Assembly (NCBI RefSeq): GCF_000968015.1
Contig: NZ_LACH01000026.1
Location: 1 to 64,000 of the forward strand
Reading direction: 5' to 3'
DNA length: 64,000 nucleotides
Origin: Pseudomonas fluorescens
GTDB lineage: Bacteria > Pseudomonadota > Gammaproteobacteria > Pseudomonadales > Pseudomonadaceae
Shown here: positions 46,255-56,017 of the stretch, in pieces
How positions within the stretch are numbered: position 1 is the first letter of the stretch
How the letters are laid out: each line of letters starts with the position of its first letter
Position numbers and translations under genes: made by a program
The notes under the pieces: model-generated
The model's database searches: none
What the model saw: only the letters and a program-made list of their open reading frames with translations
What the model was told of the DNA's origin: nothing

Positions 46255-47583
46255 ATGCAAGTTAAGCGTTTTTTCGCCGCCGATATGCGTCAGGCCATGA
46301 AACTGGTTCGTGATGAGCTGGGCGCTGATGCCGCCATCATTGGCAACCGCCGGATCGCCGGTGGTGTCGAGCTGACGGCTGCCCTGGATTACAAATTGTC
46401 GGCGCTGGCTCCGCGCGTTCCGAACATGGAACTCGAAGACGAGCTGCGCAAGACCCAGTCGCGGATCGTCACCGCCCAGGCCGAACTGAGCCTGCGCAGC
46501 GATGGCGAGAGCGATAAGTCCACCAATCGCCAATTGTTCGCCGGCCTGCCACTGACCGCCGCCGAGCCGCTGATCGAACCGACCTACACCGAACCCCGTC
46601 GTGCTGCGCCGGCTGCGGCACCTGCCTCCGGTGGCGTCGACCCACGGGCGTTCGACTCGATGCGTTTCGAACTCAACAGCCTGCGCGAATTGATGGAAGT
46701 GCAACTCGGCTCCCTGGCCTGGAATCAGCTGCAAGGCAGCCGTCCGGCCCAGGCCAATCTTTGGCGTCGCCTGCAACGCATCGGTCTGTCCGGCCCGTTG
46801 TCGCGCGATTTGCTGGCGCTGATTACCGATATTGAAGAACCTCGTCAGGCCTGGCGCATGTTGCTGGCACACCTGGCGCGGATGATCGTCACACCGGAAG
46901 TCGAGCCTCTGGAAGAGGGCGGCGTGATTGCCATGGTCGGCCCTGCCGGCATGGGCAAGACCACCACCCTGGCCAAACTCGCGGCCCGTTACGTGCTCAA
47001 GTACGGCGCGCAGAATATCGCGCTGGTCAGCATGGACAGCTACCGCATTGGTGCTCAGGAACAACTCAAGACGTTGGGCCGGATCCTCAATGTGTCGGTG
47101 ACGCATGTCGATCCGGGTCAATCGCTGGTGCAGGCGCTGGAGCCTTTGTTGCGCAAACGCGTGGTGCTGATCGATACCGCGGGCCTTCAGGCCAGCGATC
47201 CGGCACTGCGCATGCAGCTCGAAAGCCTGGCCGGTCGTGGCATCAAATCGAAAAATTATCTGGTGTTGGCAACCACTAGCCAGAAACAGGTTCTAACGGC
47301 CGCTTATCACAGTTACAAGCGTTGTGGGCTCGCTGGCTGCATCCTGACTAAACTGGATGAAACGGCAAGTCTGGGCGAGGTGTTGAGCCTGGCCATCAGT
47401 CATGAATTACCGGTGGCCTACCTGACCGATGGCCCGCGGATTCCGGATGATTTGCATCTGCCGCGTCGTCATCAGTTGGTCAGTCGCGCCGTCAGCGTGC
47501 AAATGCAAGAAGAACCCAGCGAAGAAGCCATGGCTGACATGTTCGCTGATATTTACCACAGCCCGACCAAGCAGGTCGGCTGA
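46255..47583 (+). CDS. flhF: Flagellar GTPase FlhF
   Basis: A 442-residue SRP-type GTPase that places the flagellum at the pole. It has the N-terminal B domain (MQVKRFFAADMRQAMKLVRD), a variable middle (Ala/Pro-rich, about 95-125), and the NG domain with the P-loop GPAGMGKTTT at residues 229-238 and DTAGLQASD G3 region. Together with FleN it controls flagellar position and number. Confidence 0.96.
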   Translation: MQVKRFFAADMRQAMKLVRDELGADAAIIGNRRIAGGVELTAALDYKLSALAPRVPNMELEDELRKTQSRIVTAQAELSLRSDGESDKSTNRQLFAGLPLTAAEPLIEPTYTEPRRAAPAAAPASGGVDPRAFDSMRFELNSLRELMEVQLGSLAWNQLQGSRPAQANLWRRLQRIGLSGPLSRDLLALITDIEEPRQAWRMLLAHLARMIVTPEVEPLEEGGVIAMVGPAGMGKTTTLAKLAARYVLKYGAQNIALVSMDSYRIGAQEQLKTLGRILNVSVTHVDPGQSLVQALEPLLRKRVVLIDTAGLQASDPALRMQLESLAGRGIKSKNYLVLATTSQKQVLTAAYHSYKRCGLAGCILTKLDETASLGEVLSLAISHELPVAYLTDGPRIPDDLHLPRRHQLVSRAVSVQMQEEPSEEAMADMFADIYHSPTKQVG

Positions 47584-47590
47584 GGTATTA

Positions 47591-47698
47591 ATGAACAGTT
47601 TTTGTACCTACATCGATGGTCTGCCATGCATTGTTCAGTTAGTGAACGCGCAGCCAGTAATGTGGCCTCCGTCTATGCAAGACAAGGTAAAGAAATAA
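47591..47698 (+). CDS. Possible 35-residue small protein between flhF and fleN
   Basis: The 116-base gap between flhF and fleN contains an ORF of 35 codons whose ATG is preceded by GAGG at 47582-47585 with good spacing, and whose stop TAA ends one base before the fleN ATG. It contains two Cys and a short hydrophobic stretch. I do not recognise it. It could also be a leader that couples ribosomes to fleN. Confidence 0.35.
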   Translation: MNSFCTYIDGLPCIVQLVNAQPVMWPPSMQDKVKK

Positions 47699-47699
47699 C

Positions 47700-48530
47700 A
47701 TGGGCAGCATGCATCCCGTACAGGTGATCGCGGTGACCGGCGGCAAAGGTGGCGTCGGGAAGACTAACGTGTCAGTGAACTTGTCCCTGGCTCTAGCTGA
47801 GCTCGGCCGGCGCGTCATGCTGTTGGACGCCGATCTGGGGCTGGCGAACGTCGACGTCCTGCTGGGACTGACACCCAAACGTACTTTGGCCGACGTGATC
47901 GAAGGCCGCTGCGAGCTGCGCGACGTACTGTTGCAGGGCCCTGGCGGCATTCGCATCGTCCCGGCCGCGTCCGGCACACAGAGCATGGTTCATTTAAGCC
48001 CGGCCCAACACGCCGGCCTGATCCAGGCGTTCAGCGATATCGGTGACAACCTCGACGTGCTGGTGATCGACACCGCTGCGGGCATTGGTGAATCGGTAGT
48101 CAGTTTCGTTCGCGCAGCGCAAGAAGTCTTGCTGGTGGTCTGTGACGAACCGACCTCGATCACCGATGCCTACGCACTGATCAAACTGCTGAACCGCGAT
48201 TACGGCATGAACCGCTTCCGTGTCCTGGCCAACATGGCCCAGAGCCCGCAGGAAGGGCGCAACCTGTTCGCCAAGTTGACCAAGGTCACGGATCGCTTCC
48301 TTGACGTCGCCTTACAATACGTCGGCGCGGTGCCTTACGACGAAAGTGTGCGCAAGGCTGTGCAGAAGCAGCGCGCCGTCTACGAAGCCTTCCCGCGGTC
48401 CAAGTGCTCACTGGCGTTCAAGGCGATTGCACAGAAGGTCGATACATGGCCGCTGCCTGCGAACCCGCGTGGGCACCTGGAGTTTTTCGTCGAGCGCCTC
48501 GTGCAACAAACGGCAGGACCGGTGCTATGA
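47700..48530 (+). CDS. fleN: Flagellar number regulator, MinD-like ATPase
   Basis: A 276-residue ParA/MinD-family ATPase (FlhG) that binds FleQ and limits flagella to one per pole. The deviant Walker A GGKGGVGKT is at residues 14-22, Walker B in VMLLDADLGLANVDVLLG and VLVIDTAAGIGE. It starts just after a possible short ORF; fliA begins four bases before its end. Confidence 0.97.
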   Translation: MGSMHPVQVIAVTGGKGGVGKTNVSVNLSLALAELGRRVMLLDADLGLANVDVLLGLTPKRTLADVIEGRCELRDVLLQGPGGIRIVPAASGTQSMVHLSPAQHAGLIQAFSDIGDNLDVLVIDTAAGIGESVVSFVRAAQEVLLVVCDEPTSITDAYALIKLLNRDYGMNRFRVLANMAQSPQEGRNLFAKLTKVTDRFLDVALQYVGAVPYDESVRKAVQKQRAVYEAFPRSKCSLAFKAIAQKVDTWPLPANPRGHLEFFVERLVQQTAGPVL

Positions 48531-49267
48531 CAGCCAGTGGCTACAACCTCTACAAGAAGTCGGCACGTGACGCGCAGTACGAGCTGATCGAGCGTTACGC
48601 GCCACTGGTTAAACGCATTGCCTACCACTTGCTGGCGCGTCTGCCAGCCAGTGTTCAGGTTGAAGACCTGATCCAGGCCGGGATGATCGGCTTGCTTGAG
48701 GTGTCGACCAAATACGACGCCAGCAAAGGCGCAAGCTTCGAGACGTACGCGGGCATTCGAATCCGTGGTGCGATGCTCGATGAAGTACGCAAGGGGGACT
48801 GGGCGCCACGTTCGGTCCACCGCAATACCCGGATGGTCAGCGACGCAATTCGCTCGATTGAAGCTAAAACCGGTCGTGACGCTAAAGATCACGAGGTTGC
48901 GGCCGAACTCCAATTGAGTCTCGACGATTATTACGGGATTTTGAACGACACCCTGGGCAGCCGGCTATTCAGTTTCGACGATCTGTTGCAGGACGGCGAA
49001 CACGAAGGGCTGCACGAGGATGGCGCCAGTGCTCATCTCGAGCCGTCACGCGATCTGGAAGATGAACGCTTCCAGGCGGCACTGGCGGACGCGATTGCCA
49101 ATTTGCCGGAGCGTGAGCGACTGGTGTTGGCGCTGTACTACGACGAAGAGTTGAATCTCAAGGAAATCGGTGAGGTCCTGGGGGTCAGCGAATCTCGGGT
49201 CAGCCAGTTACACAGCCAGTGCGCGGCCCGTTTGCGGGGGCGTTTGGGGGAGTGGCGAGCGCGCTGA
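48527..49267 (+). CDS. fliA: Flagellar sigma28 factor
   Basis: The class IV sigma factor for fliC and chemotaxis genes, 246 residues. Region 2 (LIERYAPLVKRIAYHLLARL, DLIQAGMIGLLEVSTKYD) and region 4 HTH (LNLKEIGEVLGVSESRVSQLHSQ) are clear. The frame is open 123 bases upstream inside fleN, but the ATG at 48527 overlaps the fleN stop and starts the conserved part. Confidence 0.97.
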   Translation: MTASGYNLYKKSARDAQYELIERYAPLVKRIAYHLLARLPASVQVEDLIQAGMIGLLEVSTKYDASKGASFETYAGIRIRGAMLDEVRKGDWAPRSVHRNTRMVSDAIRSIEAKTGRDAKDHEVAAELQLSLDDYYGILNDTLGSRLFSFDDLLQDGEHEGLHEDGASAHLEPSRDLEDERFQAALADAIANLPERERLVLALYYDEELNLKEIGEVLGVSESRVSQLHSQCAARLRGRLGEWRAR

Positions 49268-49378
49268 AGGCAGTGTGGGGACACTGCGAACGCGGCTGGT
49301 GGGGTGTTGAACCGTACCGGTCCCGATCTGTTGTGCTCCAGACAGTCATTGAGTGCTTTGCCGGATTGATTGAAATGG

Positions 49379-49402
49379 CGCGTCCAGGTGCTGGGCGCGT
49401 TT
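49379..49402 (+). terminator. Weak hairpin before cheY
   Basis: A nine-pair stem CGCGTCCAG / CTGGGCGCG with one wobble and a GTG loop (49379-49399) ends in three T. It may attenuate read-through from fliA to cheY rather than stop it. The rest of 49268-49422 shows no clear promoter. Confidence 0.5.
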
Positions 49403-49422
49403 AAGACTGCTTGGAGGTCGAA

Positions 49423-49806
49423 TTGGACAAGAACATGAAAATCCTCATCGTTGATGACTTCTCAACGATGCGGCGGATCATTAAAAACCTGTTGCGTGAC
49501 CTTGGGTTCACCAACACGGTCGAGGCCGACGATGGCACTACTGCCATTCCGGTTCTCAACAGCGGCAGCATCGACTTTCTGGTAACAGACTGGAACATGC
49601 CTGGCATGACCGGTATCGACCTGCTGCGCCACGTGCGTGCCGATGAAAAGCTCAAGCACCTGCCGGTGCTGATGGTGACCGCTGAAGCCAAGCGCGAGCA
49701 GATCATCGAGGCAGCCCAGGCCGGTGTTAACGGCTATGTGGTCAAGCCCTTCACGGCCCAGGCGTTAAAAGAAAAAATCGAGAAGATTTTCGAACGCATC
49801 GGTTGA
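49423..49806 (+). CDS. cheY: Chemotaxis response regulator CheY
   Basis: A single receiver domain that, when phosphorylated, binds FliM and switches rotation. The Asp pair is in ILIVDDFS and the acceptor is Asp56 in [11 protein letters not shown]; the conserved Lys is in YVVKPFT. The start TTG at 49423 has GGAGG six bases before it; ATG at 49435 is the usual alternative and would give 123 residues. Confidence 0.95.
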   Translation: MDKNMKILIVDDFSTMRRIIKNLLRDLGFTNTVEADDGTTAIPVLNSGSIDFLVTDWNMPGMTGIDLLRHVRADEKLKHLPVLMVTAEAKREQIIEAAQAGVNGYVVKPFTAQALKEKIEKIFERIG

Positions 49807-49836
49807 TGTGCGAAGCCACTGCGCCACGGGGGAGCT

Positions 49837-50625
49837 ATGGAGCATAACGAGTCTTCACAGGGCGATTTCGAATCGACTCTGAAAAAACACGCGGTCGAAC
49901 TGGTCGAAAGCCTTGAAAAAGGCAGGTTCGGCGACGCTGTGCAACTGATCCATGAGCTCAATCAGACCCGTGACCGTGGCCTGTATCAGGAAGTGGGCAA
50001 GCTCACTCGCGAGCTGCATAGCGCGATCGTCAATTTCCAGATTGACCCGCACATGCCGCAAGCCGAGGAAGTCTCGCAGATCACGGATGCCACCGAGCGT
50101 CTGGGGTATGTGGTCAAGCTGACCGAGGCTGCTGCCAACCGCACCATGGACCTGGTGGAAAACGCCACGCCGCTGGTCAACGGCCTGAGCAACGAAGCCC
50201 AGGCCTTGAGCACCGACTGGGGACGGTTCATGCGTCGCGAAGTCGGGGCTGAAGAGTTCCGCGAGCTGGCTCGGCGAGTCGACGGTTTCCTGGCACGCAG
50301 CAGCGAAGACAATCGCGTTGTGTCGAGCAACCTCAACGACATTCTGCTCGCTCAGGATTATCAGGACCTCACCGGTCAGGTGATCAAGCGTGTGACCCAA
50401 TTGGTCACCGAAGTTGAAAGCAACCTGCTCAAGCTCGTGCTTATGGCCAGTCAGGTGGACCGCTTTGCGGGCATCGAACATGACCGTGAAGCGATGCTGG
50501 CAGAAAAAGATCCGCAAAAACATCTCTCTCAGGGTGAAGGTCCGCAGATTCATGCCGATAAAAGAGAAGACGTTGTGTCCGGTCAGGACGATGTAGACGA
50601 TTTGCTTTCCAGCCTTGGATTCTAG
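49837..50625 (+). CDS. cheZ: CheY-P phosphatase CheZ
   Basis: A 262-residue helical protein that dephosphorylates CheY. The catalytic Gln lies in LAQDYQDLTGQVIKRV and the C-terminal CheY-binding peptide DDLLSSLGF ends the protein. It follows cheY by 30 bases. Confidence 0.95.
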   Translation: MEHNESSQGDFESTLKKHAVELVESLEKGRFGDAVQLIHELNQTRDRGLYQEVGKLTRELHSAIVNFQIDPHMPQAEEVSQITDATERLGYVVKLTEAAANRTMDLVENATPLVNGLSNEAQALSTDWGRFMRREVGAEEFRELARRVDGFLARSSEDNRVVSSNLNDILLAQDYQDLTGQVIKRVTQLVTEVESNLLKLVLMASQVDRFAGIEHDREAMLAEKDPQKHLSQGEGPQIHADKREDVVSGQDDVDDLLSSLGF

Positions 50626-50639
50626 GAGCACCCCTACAC

Positions 50640-52874
50640 ATGAGCTTCGGCGCCGATGAAGAGATCCTTCAGGATTTCCTGGTTGAGGCCGGCGAGATTC
50701 TAGAGCAACTGTCCGAACAGCTGGTCGAGCTTGAAAGCCGACCTGATGATGCGGACTTGCTCAATGCAATTTTTCGCGGTTTTCACACTGTAAAAGGAGG
50801 CGCCGGCTTCCTCCAGCTCAACGAGCTGGTGGAGTGCTGTCACATCGCCGAGAACGTGTTCGACATCCTGCGCAAGGGTGAACGTCGCGTCGACTCGGAA
50901 CTGATGGACGTGGTTCTCGAAGCGCTGGATGCGGTGAACGGCATGTTTACCGAAGTCCGCGAGCGCAGCCCGATCACGGCTGCCACGCCAGAATTGCTTG
51001 CGGCACTGGCCCGTCTGGCCGAGCCGCAAACCGCCGATGAAACGGCACCGGTCGCCGAGGTGGTGGAAGAACCTGCCGCCGAGAGCGAATCGGGTGACAT
51101 CACCGATAACGAATTCGAACAACTGCTGGACTCGCTGAACGCCGTCAAGGCTCAGGCAGAAGCCCCGGCAGTTGTGCCAGCGCCGAGCAGCAATGCGGCG
51201 GCCAGCGACGAAATCACCGATGCCGAGTTCGAGTCGTTGCTCGATCAGCTGCACGGTAAAGGCCAATTCGCCGTCGATGCGGTAGCCCCGGCGCCAGCCG
51301 CACCGGCTGCCCCGAAAGCGGCAGGCGACAGCTCCGATATCACCGATGACGAGTTCGAAGCACTGCTCGATCAGTTGCACGGCAAGGGCAACTTTGCCGT
51401 TGAAGCGCTGGAATCAGCCATTGCTGCGGTCCCGGCCCCGGCTGCGCCAACCGCTAAAGTGGCTGGCGGCGATCTGATCTCCGATCACGAGTTCGAATCG
51501 CTGCTCGACGAATTGCACGGCAAAGGCAAGTTCACTGAAGTGGGCACCGGTGCAGTGGTTTCGGCTCCAGCGTCCAAGGCCCCGGCACCTGTCGCGAAGC
51601 CTGCGGCCAAAGCGCCCGAGCCGCCGAAACCGGCAGCAGCAGCGGCTCCAGCACCTGCTCGCGCCGCTCCGTCCGCGCCGCCACCGGAAAAACCGGCCAG
51701 CGAAGCCGAGACCACCGTGCGGGTCGATACCGCGCGTCTCGACGAAATCATGAACATGGTTGGCGAGTTGGTACTGGTGCGTAACCGCTTGGTCCGTCTG
51801 GGCCTCAACAGCGGCGACGAAGCCATGTCCAAGGCCGTGTCGAACCTCGACGTGGTCACGGCCGACCTGCAAACCGCAGTCATGAAGACCCGGATGCAAC
51901 CGATCAAGAAGGTCTTCGGGCGCTTCCCGCGTCTGGTTCGCGACCTGGCTCGCCAGCTCAAGAAAGAGATCAACCTGGAACTGGTCGGCGAAGAAACCGA
52001 CCTCGACAAGAACCTCGTCGAGGCCCTTGCCGACCCGCTGGTCCACTTGGTGCGCAACTCGGTCGACCACGGTATTGAAGAGCCGGCCGAACGTGAAGCG
52101 ATGGGCAAACCTCGCAGCGGCAAGGTGATCCTGTCCGCTGAACAGGAAGGCGACCACATCCTTCTGTCCATTTCCGATGACGGCAAGGGCATGGACGCCG
52201 ATGTTCTGCGCGGCATTGCCGTGAAGAAAGGCTTGATGGACAAGGATGCAGCGGATCGCCTCAGCGAATCCGATTGCTTCAACCTGATCTTCGCGCCGGG
52301 TTTCTCGACCAAGACCGAAATTTCCGATGTCTCCGGACGCGGCGTGGGCATGGACGTGGTGAAAACCAAAATCGCCCAGCTCAACGGCACCATCAATATC
52401 TATTCGACCAAGGGCAAGGGCTCCAAGATCGTCATCAAGGTCCCGTTGACCCTGGCGATCATGCCGACGCTGATGGTCATGCTGGGCAACCAGGCGTTTG
52501 CGTTCCCGCTGGTGAACGTCAACGAGATCTTCCACCTCGACCTGTCGCGCACCAACGTGGTGGACGGCCAGGAAGTGGTGATCGTGCGGGACAAGGCGCT
52601 GCCATTGTTCTACCTCAAACGCTGGCTGGTCAGCTCCGCCGCTCACGAAGAGCAGCGCGAAGGCCATGTGGTGATCCTTTCGGTGGGCACTCAGCGGATC
52701 GGCTTCGTCGTCGATCAACTGGTGGGCCAGGAAGAAGTGGTCATCAAGCCATTGGGCAAAATGCTCCAGGGAACCCCGGGCATGTCTGGCGCCACCATCA
52801 CCGGTGACGGCCGCATTGCGCTGATTCTCGATGTTCCGAGCATGCTCAAGCGTTACGCCGCACGGCGTATTTGA
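50640..52874 (+). CDS. cheA: Chemotaxis histidine kinase CheA
   Basis: The central kinase, 744 residues. Order: P1 Hpt (acceptor His49 in [10 protein letters not shown]), a long linker, P3 dimerisation (about 360-430), P4 ATPase with [12 protein letters not shown] and SDDGKGMD, and P5 CheW-like domain (about 610-744). The linker (about 150-300) holds four copies of a motif of type ITD-x-EFE-x-LLD-x-L, of which the later three add HGKG-x-F. No typical single P2 domain is evident. Confidence 0.97.
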   Translation: MSFGADEEILQDFLVEAGEILEQLSEQLVELESRPDDADLLNAIFRGFHTVKGGAGFLQLNELVECCHIAENVFDILRKGERRVDSELMDVVLEALDAVNGMFTEVRERSPITAATPELLAALARLAEPQTADETAPVAEVVEEPAAESESGDITDNEFEQLLDSLNAVKAQAEAPAVVPAPSSNAAASDEITDAEFESLLDQLHGKGQFAVDAVAPAPAAPAAPKAAGDSSDITDDEFEALLDQLHGKGNFAVEALESAIAAVPAPAAPTAKVAGGDLISDHEFESLLDELHGKGKFTEVGTGAVVSAPASKAPAPVAKPAAKAPEPPKPAAAAAPAPARAAPSAPPPEKPASEAETTVRVDTARLDEIMNMVGELVLVRNRLVRLGLNSGDEAMSKAVSNLDVVTADLQTAVMKTRMQPIKKVFGRFPRLVRDLARQLKKEINLELVGEETDLDKNLVEALADPLVHLVRNSVDHGIEEPAEREAMGKPRSGKVILSAEQEGDHILLSISDDGKGMDADVLRGIAVKKGLMDKDAADRLSESDCFNLIFAPGFSTKTEISDVSGRGVGMDVVKTKIAQLNGTINIYSTKGKGSKIVIKVPLTLAIMPTLMVMLGNQAFAFPLVNVNEIFHLDLSRTNVVDGQEVVIVRDKALPLFYLKRWLVSSAAHEEQREGHVVILSVGTQRIGFVVDQLVGQEEVVIKPLGKMLQGTPGMSGATITGDGRIALILDVPSMLKRYAARRI

Positions 52875-52923
52875 TTCTGGTGGGGCGGGGCGACTGAGCC
52901 TCGCTCCGTCTAACGGAGTGTTT

Positions 52924-54063
52924 ATGGCAGTTAAAGTCCTGGTGGTGGACGATTCGGGGTTTTTCCGCCGCCGCGTCTCGGAAATTCTTTCAGCGGATCC
53001 GAATATCCAGGTCGTCGGCACGGCGACCAACGGAAAAGAGGCGATTGATCAGGCGCTGGCCCTCAAGCCAGACGTGATCACCATGGACTACGAGATGCCG
53101 ATGATGGATGGCATCACGGCAGTGCGGCACATCATGCAGCGCTGCCCGACCCCAGTGTTGATGTTCTCCTCGCTGACCCACGAAGGCGCTCGGGTGACCC
53201 TCGACGCGCTGGACGCCGGCGCGGTGGATTTCCTGCCGAAGAATTTCGAAGACATCTCCCGTAACCCGGAGAAGGTCAAGCAACTGCTATGCGAGAAGAT
53301 TCTCAGCATCTCGCGCAGTAACCGTCGCGCCAACACCTACAGCGCTCCGGCACCTGTCGCCGCCCCCGCCCCGACGCCTGCACCTTCGAGCGTCAGCAGC
53401 TACGGCAGCTACGGCAGCAGCGCGCCTGCGCGTCCGGCACCGGCTCCGATTCCGGCGCGTACGCACGCGCCAGCCTCGTCGTCGCCCGCGCCGAAACGCA
53501 AAGCCTACAAACTGGTCGCCATCGGTACGTCCACGGGCGGCCCGGTTGCCTTGCAGCGGGTTTTGACCCAGTTGCCGGCCAATTTCCCCGCGCCGATCGT
53601 ATTGATCCAGCACATGCCGGCGGCCTTTACCAAGGCCTTCGCCGAACGTCTGGACAAGCTTTGCCGAATCAGCGTCAAGGAAGCCGAGGATGGCGACATC
53701 CTGCGTCCGGGCCTGGCGTTGCTGGCGCCGGGTGGCAAGCAAATGATGATCGACGGTCGTGGCGCGGTGAAAATCCTCCCGGGCGACGAACGTTTGAACT
53801 ACAAGCCGTGCGTGGACATCACCTTCGGTTCCGCAGCCAAGTCTTACGGTGACAAAGTTCTGGCGGTCGTATTGACCGGCATGGGCGCCGATGGTCGTGA
53901 AGGCGCGCGTCTGCTCAAGCAGGGCGGCAGTGCAATCTGGGCTCAGGATGAAGCCAGCTGCGTGATCTACGGCATGCCGATGGCCATCGTCAAAGCCGAA
54001 CTCGCCGACGCGGTGTACAGCCTGGACGATATCGGCAAGCATCTGGTCGAGGCTTGTCTCTGA
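52924..54063 (+). CDS. cheB: Chemotaxis methylesterase CheB
   Basis: A 379-residue response regulator-methylesterase that adapts receptors. The receiver has Asp55 in [13 protein letters not shown]; the esterase domain has the Ser-His-Asp triad in GTSTGGP, IQHMP and [11 protein letters not shown] Pro/Ala/Ser-rich linker separates them. The frame is open upstream to 52831 but the ATG at 52924 follows CGGAGTG. Confidence 0.96.
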   Translation: MAVKVLVVDDSGFFRRRVSEILSADPNIQVVGTATNGKEAIDQALALKPDVITMDYEMPMMDGITAVRHIMQRCPTPVLMFSSLTHEGARVTLDALDAGAVDFLPKNFEDISRNPEKVKQLLCEKILSISRSNRRANTYSAPAPVAAPAPTPAPSSVSSYGSYGSSAPARPAPAPIPARTHAPASSSPAPKRKAYKLVAIGTSTGGPVALQRVLTQLPANFPAPIVLIQHMPAAFTKAFAERLDKLCRISVKEAEDGDILRPGLALLAPGGKQMMIDGRGAVKILPGDERLNYKPCVDITFGSAAKSYGDKVLAVVLTGMGADGREGARLLKQGGSAIWAQDEASCVIYGMPMAIVKAELADAVYSLDDIGKHLVEACL

Positions 54064-54803
54064 TGGATGTTTTAAGCCTTATCGGGATGATCATGGCGTT
54101 CGTCGCCATCATTGGCGGCAACTACCTTGAAGGCGGCCACCTCGGCGCCTTGGCCAATGGCCCGGCGGCGTTGATCGTTATCGGCGGAACCGTCGGTGCG
54201 GCGCTGCTGCAGTCACCGATGAGCGCCTTCAAGCGCGCCATGCAGATTCTGGCCTGGATCCTGTTTCCTCCGCGCATCGACCTCGCTGGTGGCGTCGATC
54301 GCGTTGTGAACTGGAGCCTGACCGCGCGCAAGGAAGGCCTGCTGGGTCTGGAGGGGGTAGCCGATGCCGAATCGGACAACTACTCGCGCAAAGGCCTGCA
54401 ACTACTGGTTGACGGCGCCGAGCCAGAAGCGATTCGCAGCATTCTGGAAGTGGATTTCTACACCCAGGAAAGCCGCGACATCGAAGCCGCCAAAGTCTTC
54501 GAAAGCATGGGCGGCTACGCGCCGACCATCGGCATCATCGGTGCGGTGATGGGCCTGATCCACGTGATGGGCAACCTGGGGGATCCATCGCAACTGGGTA
54601 GCGGCATTGCCGTGGCCTTCGTCGCGACCATCTACGGCGTGGCCAGTGCCAACCTGGTGCTGCTGCCGATTGCCGCCAAACTCAAGTCCGTCGCTTTGCG
54701 GCAGTCGCGTTATCGCGAAATGTTGTTGGAAGGCATTCTGTCGATCGCCGAAGGTGAAAACCCTCGCTCTATTGAGCTGAAGCTTCAGGGCTTCATGGAT
54801 TGA
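54063..54803 (+). CDS. motC: Flagellar stator protein MotC
   Basis: A 246-residue MotA/ExbB-type ion channel subunit, the second Pseudomonas stator with MotD. Four membrane helices, the first LIGMIMAFVAIIGGNYLEGG, and the proton path segment PTIGIIGAVMGLIHVM are visible. The ATG overlaps the cheB stop; a longer TTG start nine bases earlier is unlikely. Confidence 0.95.
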   Translation: MDVLSLIGMIMAFVAIIGGNYLEGGHLGALANGPAALIVIGGTVGAALLQSPMSAFKRAMQILAWILFPPRIDLAGGVDRVVNWSLTARKEGLLGLEGVADAESDNYSRKGLQLLVDGAEPEAIRSILEVDFYTQESRDIEAAKVFESMGGYAPTIGIIGAVMGLIHVMGNLGDPSQLGSGIAVAFVATIYGVASANLVLLPIAAKLKSVALRQSRYREMLLEGILSIAEGENPRSIELKLQGFMD

Positions 54804-54812
54804 TGGGAGACG

Positions 54813-55080
54813 CAGGGCGTGCTCACAGTAAATGATGAAGCGCGCAGCGCCCCGCAAGCCACAAGACTAGGCATGAGGAGAGAGGTTTGGTCGCTTCAAA
54901 TGAACGACGAATAACGACGTATTGTGGCTTGCGGGGCGCTGCCCTCCGGGTTGGCGCTGTGATTGCGCCAGGCTGCGTTGCGCGACTTGAGAAGGGAAAC
55001 GACCATTCTCGGCGTCACGCGCCTTGCCTGGCACAATCGCAGCGCCAACGCGCTTCATCATTTACTGTGAGCACGCCCTG
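54813..55080. repeat. 268-bp cloverleaf-like compound inverted repeat between motC and motD
   Basis: Outer perfect 32-bp arms at 54813-54844 and 55049-55080. Immediately inside, a perfect 20-bp stem (54845-54864 with 54922-54941, 57-base loop) and a 23-bp stem with two mismatches (54951-54973 with 55026-55048, 52-base loop) stand side by side, separated by nine bases. The whole folds as a three-way junction with no unpaired base at the outer-to-inner joins. It may be a non-autonomous mobile element, though I see no target-site duplication. Its right end is three bases before the motD ATG. Confidence 0.85.
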
Positions 55081-55083
55081 ACC

Positions 55084-55974
55084 ATGGCACGTCGTCGCCA
55101 ACCTGAAGAACATGTAAACCATGAGCGTTGGCTGGTTTCGTACGCCGACTTCATTACGTTGCTGTTCGCTTTCTTCGTGGTGATGTACTCGATCTCTTCT
55201 ATCAACGAAGGCAAGTACAAGGTTATTTCCGAAGCGTTGATCGGGGTCTTTACCGACTCCGACCACGCTCTCAAGCCGATCCCGATCGGCGACGAGCGAC
55301 CGAAGACCGTAACCCCGGCCAAGCCGCTGGTTAAAGACGCCGAACAAGTCGACGCCGGTATCGCGGGTGCCAGCGATCCGCTCAAAAGCATCGCCGACGA
55401 CATCAGCGCCGCGTTCGGCGACCTGATCAGCTCCAACCAGATGACCATTCGCGGCAACGAGCTGTGGGTCGAGATCGAACTCAATTCCAGCCTGTTGTTT
55501 GGCAGCGGCGACGCCATGCCCAGTGACATCGCGTTCAACATCATCGACAAGGTTGCCGCGATTCTGAAGCCGTTCGACAACCCGATTCACGTCGAAGGTT
55601 TCACTGACGATCAACCGATCCGCACCGCGCAATACCCGACCAACTGGGAGCTGTCCTCGGCCCGGTCGGCGAGCATCGTGCGCATGCTGGCGATGCAGGG
55701 TGTGAACCCCGGTCGCCTGGCGTCGGTGGGTTACGGCGAGTTCCAGCCAGTGGCCAACAACGCCACTGCCGAGGGCCGGGCACGTAACCGGCGTGTCGTG
55801 CTGGTGGTGTCACGAAATCTCGATGTACGCCGCAGTCTCACCGGTACCGGAACCGCCAATGCAAAACCGGATGCCGCGTTGAAGCGTGCTGGCACACAAA
55901 CTGCACCGACCCCGGTCAAGTCGCCGGGACGAGAGAGTGCCGTCAATTCTCCGTCACCCGCATTAATACGTTGA
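55084..55974 (+). CDS. motD: Flagellar stator protein MotD
   Basis: A 296-residue MotB-type stator with one N-terminal membrane helix after HERWLVSYADFITLLFAFF (the Asp is the proton-binding residue) and a C-terminal OmpA-like peptidoglycan-binding domain (about 145-265, VEGFTDDQPIRT). The ATG at 55084 gives the conserved start MARRRQPEEHVNHERW; no strong ribosome site precedes it because the palindromic element ends three bases away. The start may be embedded in that structure. Confidence 0.93.
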   Translation: MARRRQPEEHVNHERWLVSYADFITLLFAFFVVMYSISSINEGKYKVISEALIGVFTDSDHALKPIPIGDERPKTVTPAKPLVKDAEQVDAGIAGASDPLKSIADDISAAFGDLISSNQMTIRGNELWVEIELNSSLLFGSGDAMPSDIAFNIIDKVAAILKPFDNPIHVEGFTDDQPIRTAQYPTNWELSSARSASIVRMLAMQGVNPGRLASVGYGEFQPVANNATAEGRARNRRVVLVVSRNLDVRRSLTGTGTANAKPDAALKRAGTQTAPTPVKSPGRESAVNSPSPALIR

Positions 55975-56017
55975 GCTATTTCTCGGTCGACCATGTCGAC
56001 CGGGAGGAACAATCCGA

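Noticed and set aside
51414..53030. 538-codon minus-strand frame over cheA
   Set aside because: Antisense shadow of the CheA catalytic domains, with His/Arg-rich translation and no family signature.
54813..55080. Possible tRNA or other known cloverleaf RNA
   Set aside because: Stems are far too long (20-32 bp), with no anticodon arm, T-loop or CCA-type end.
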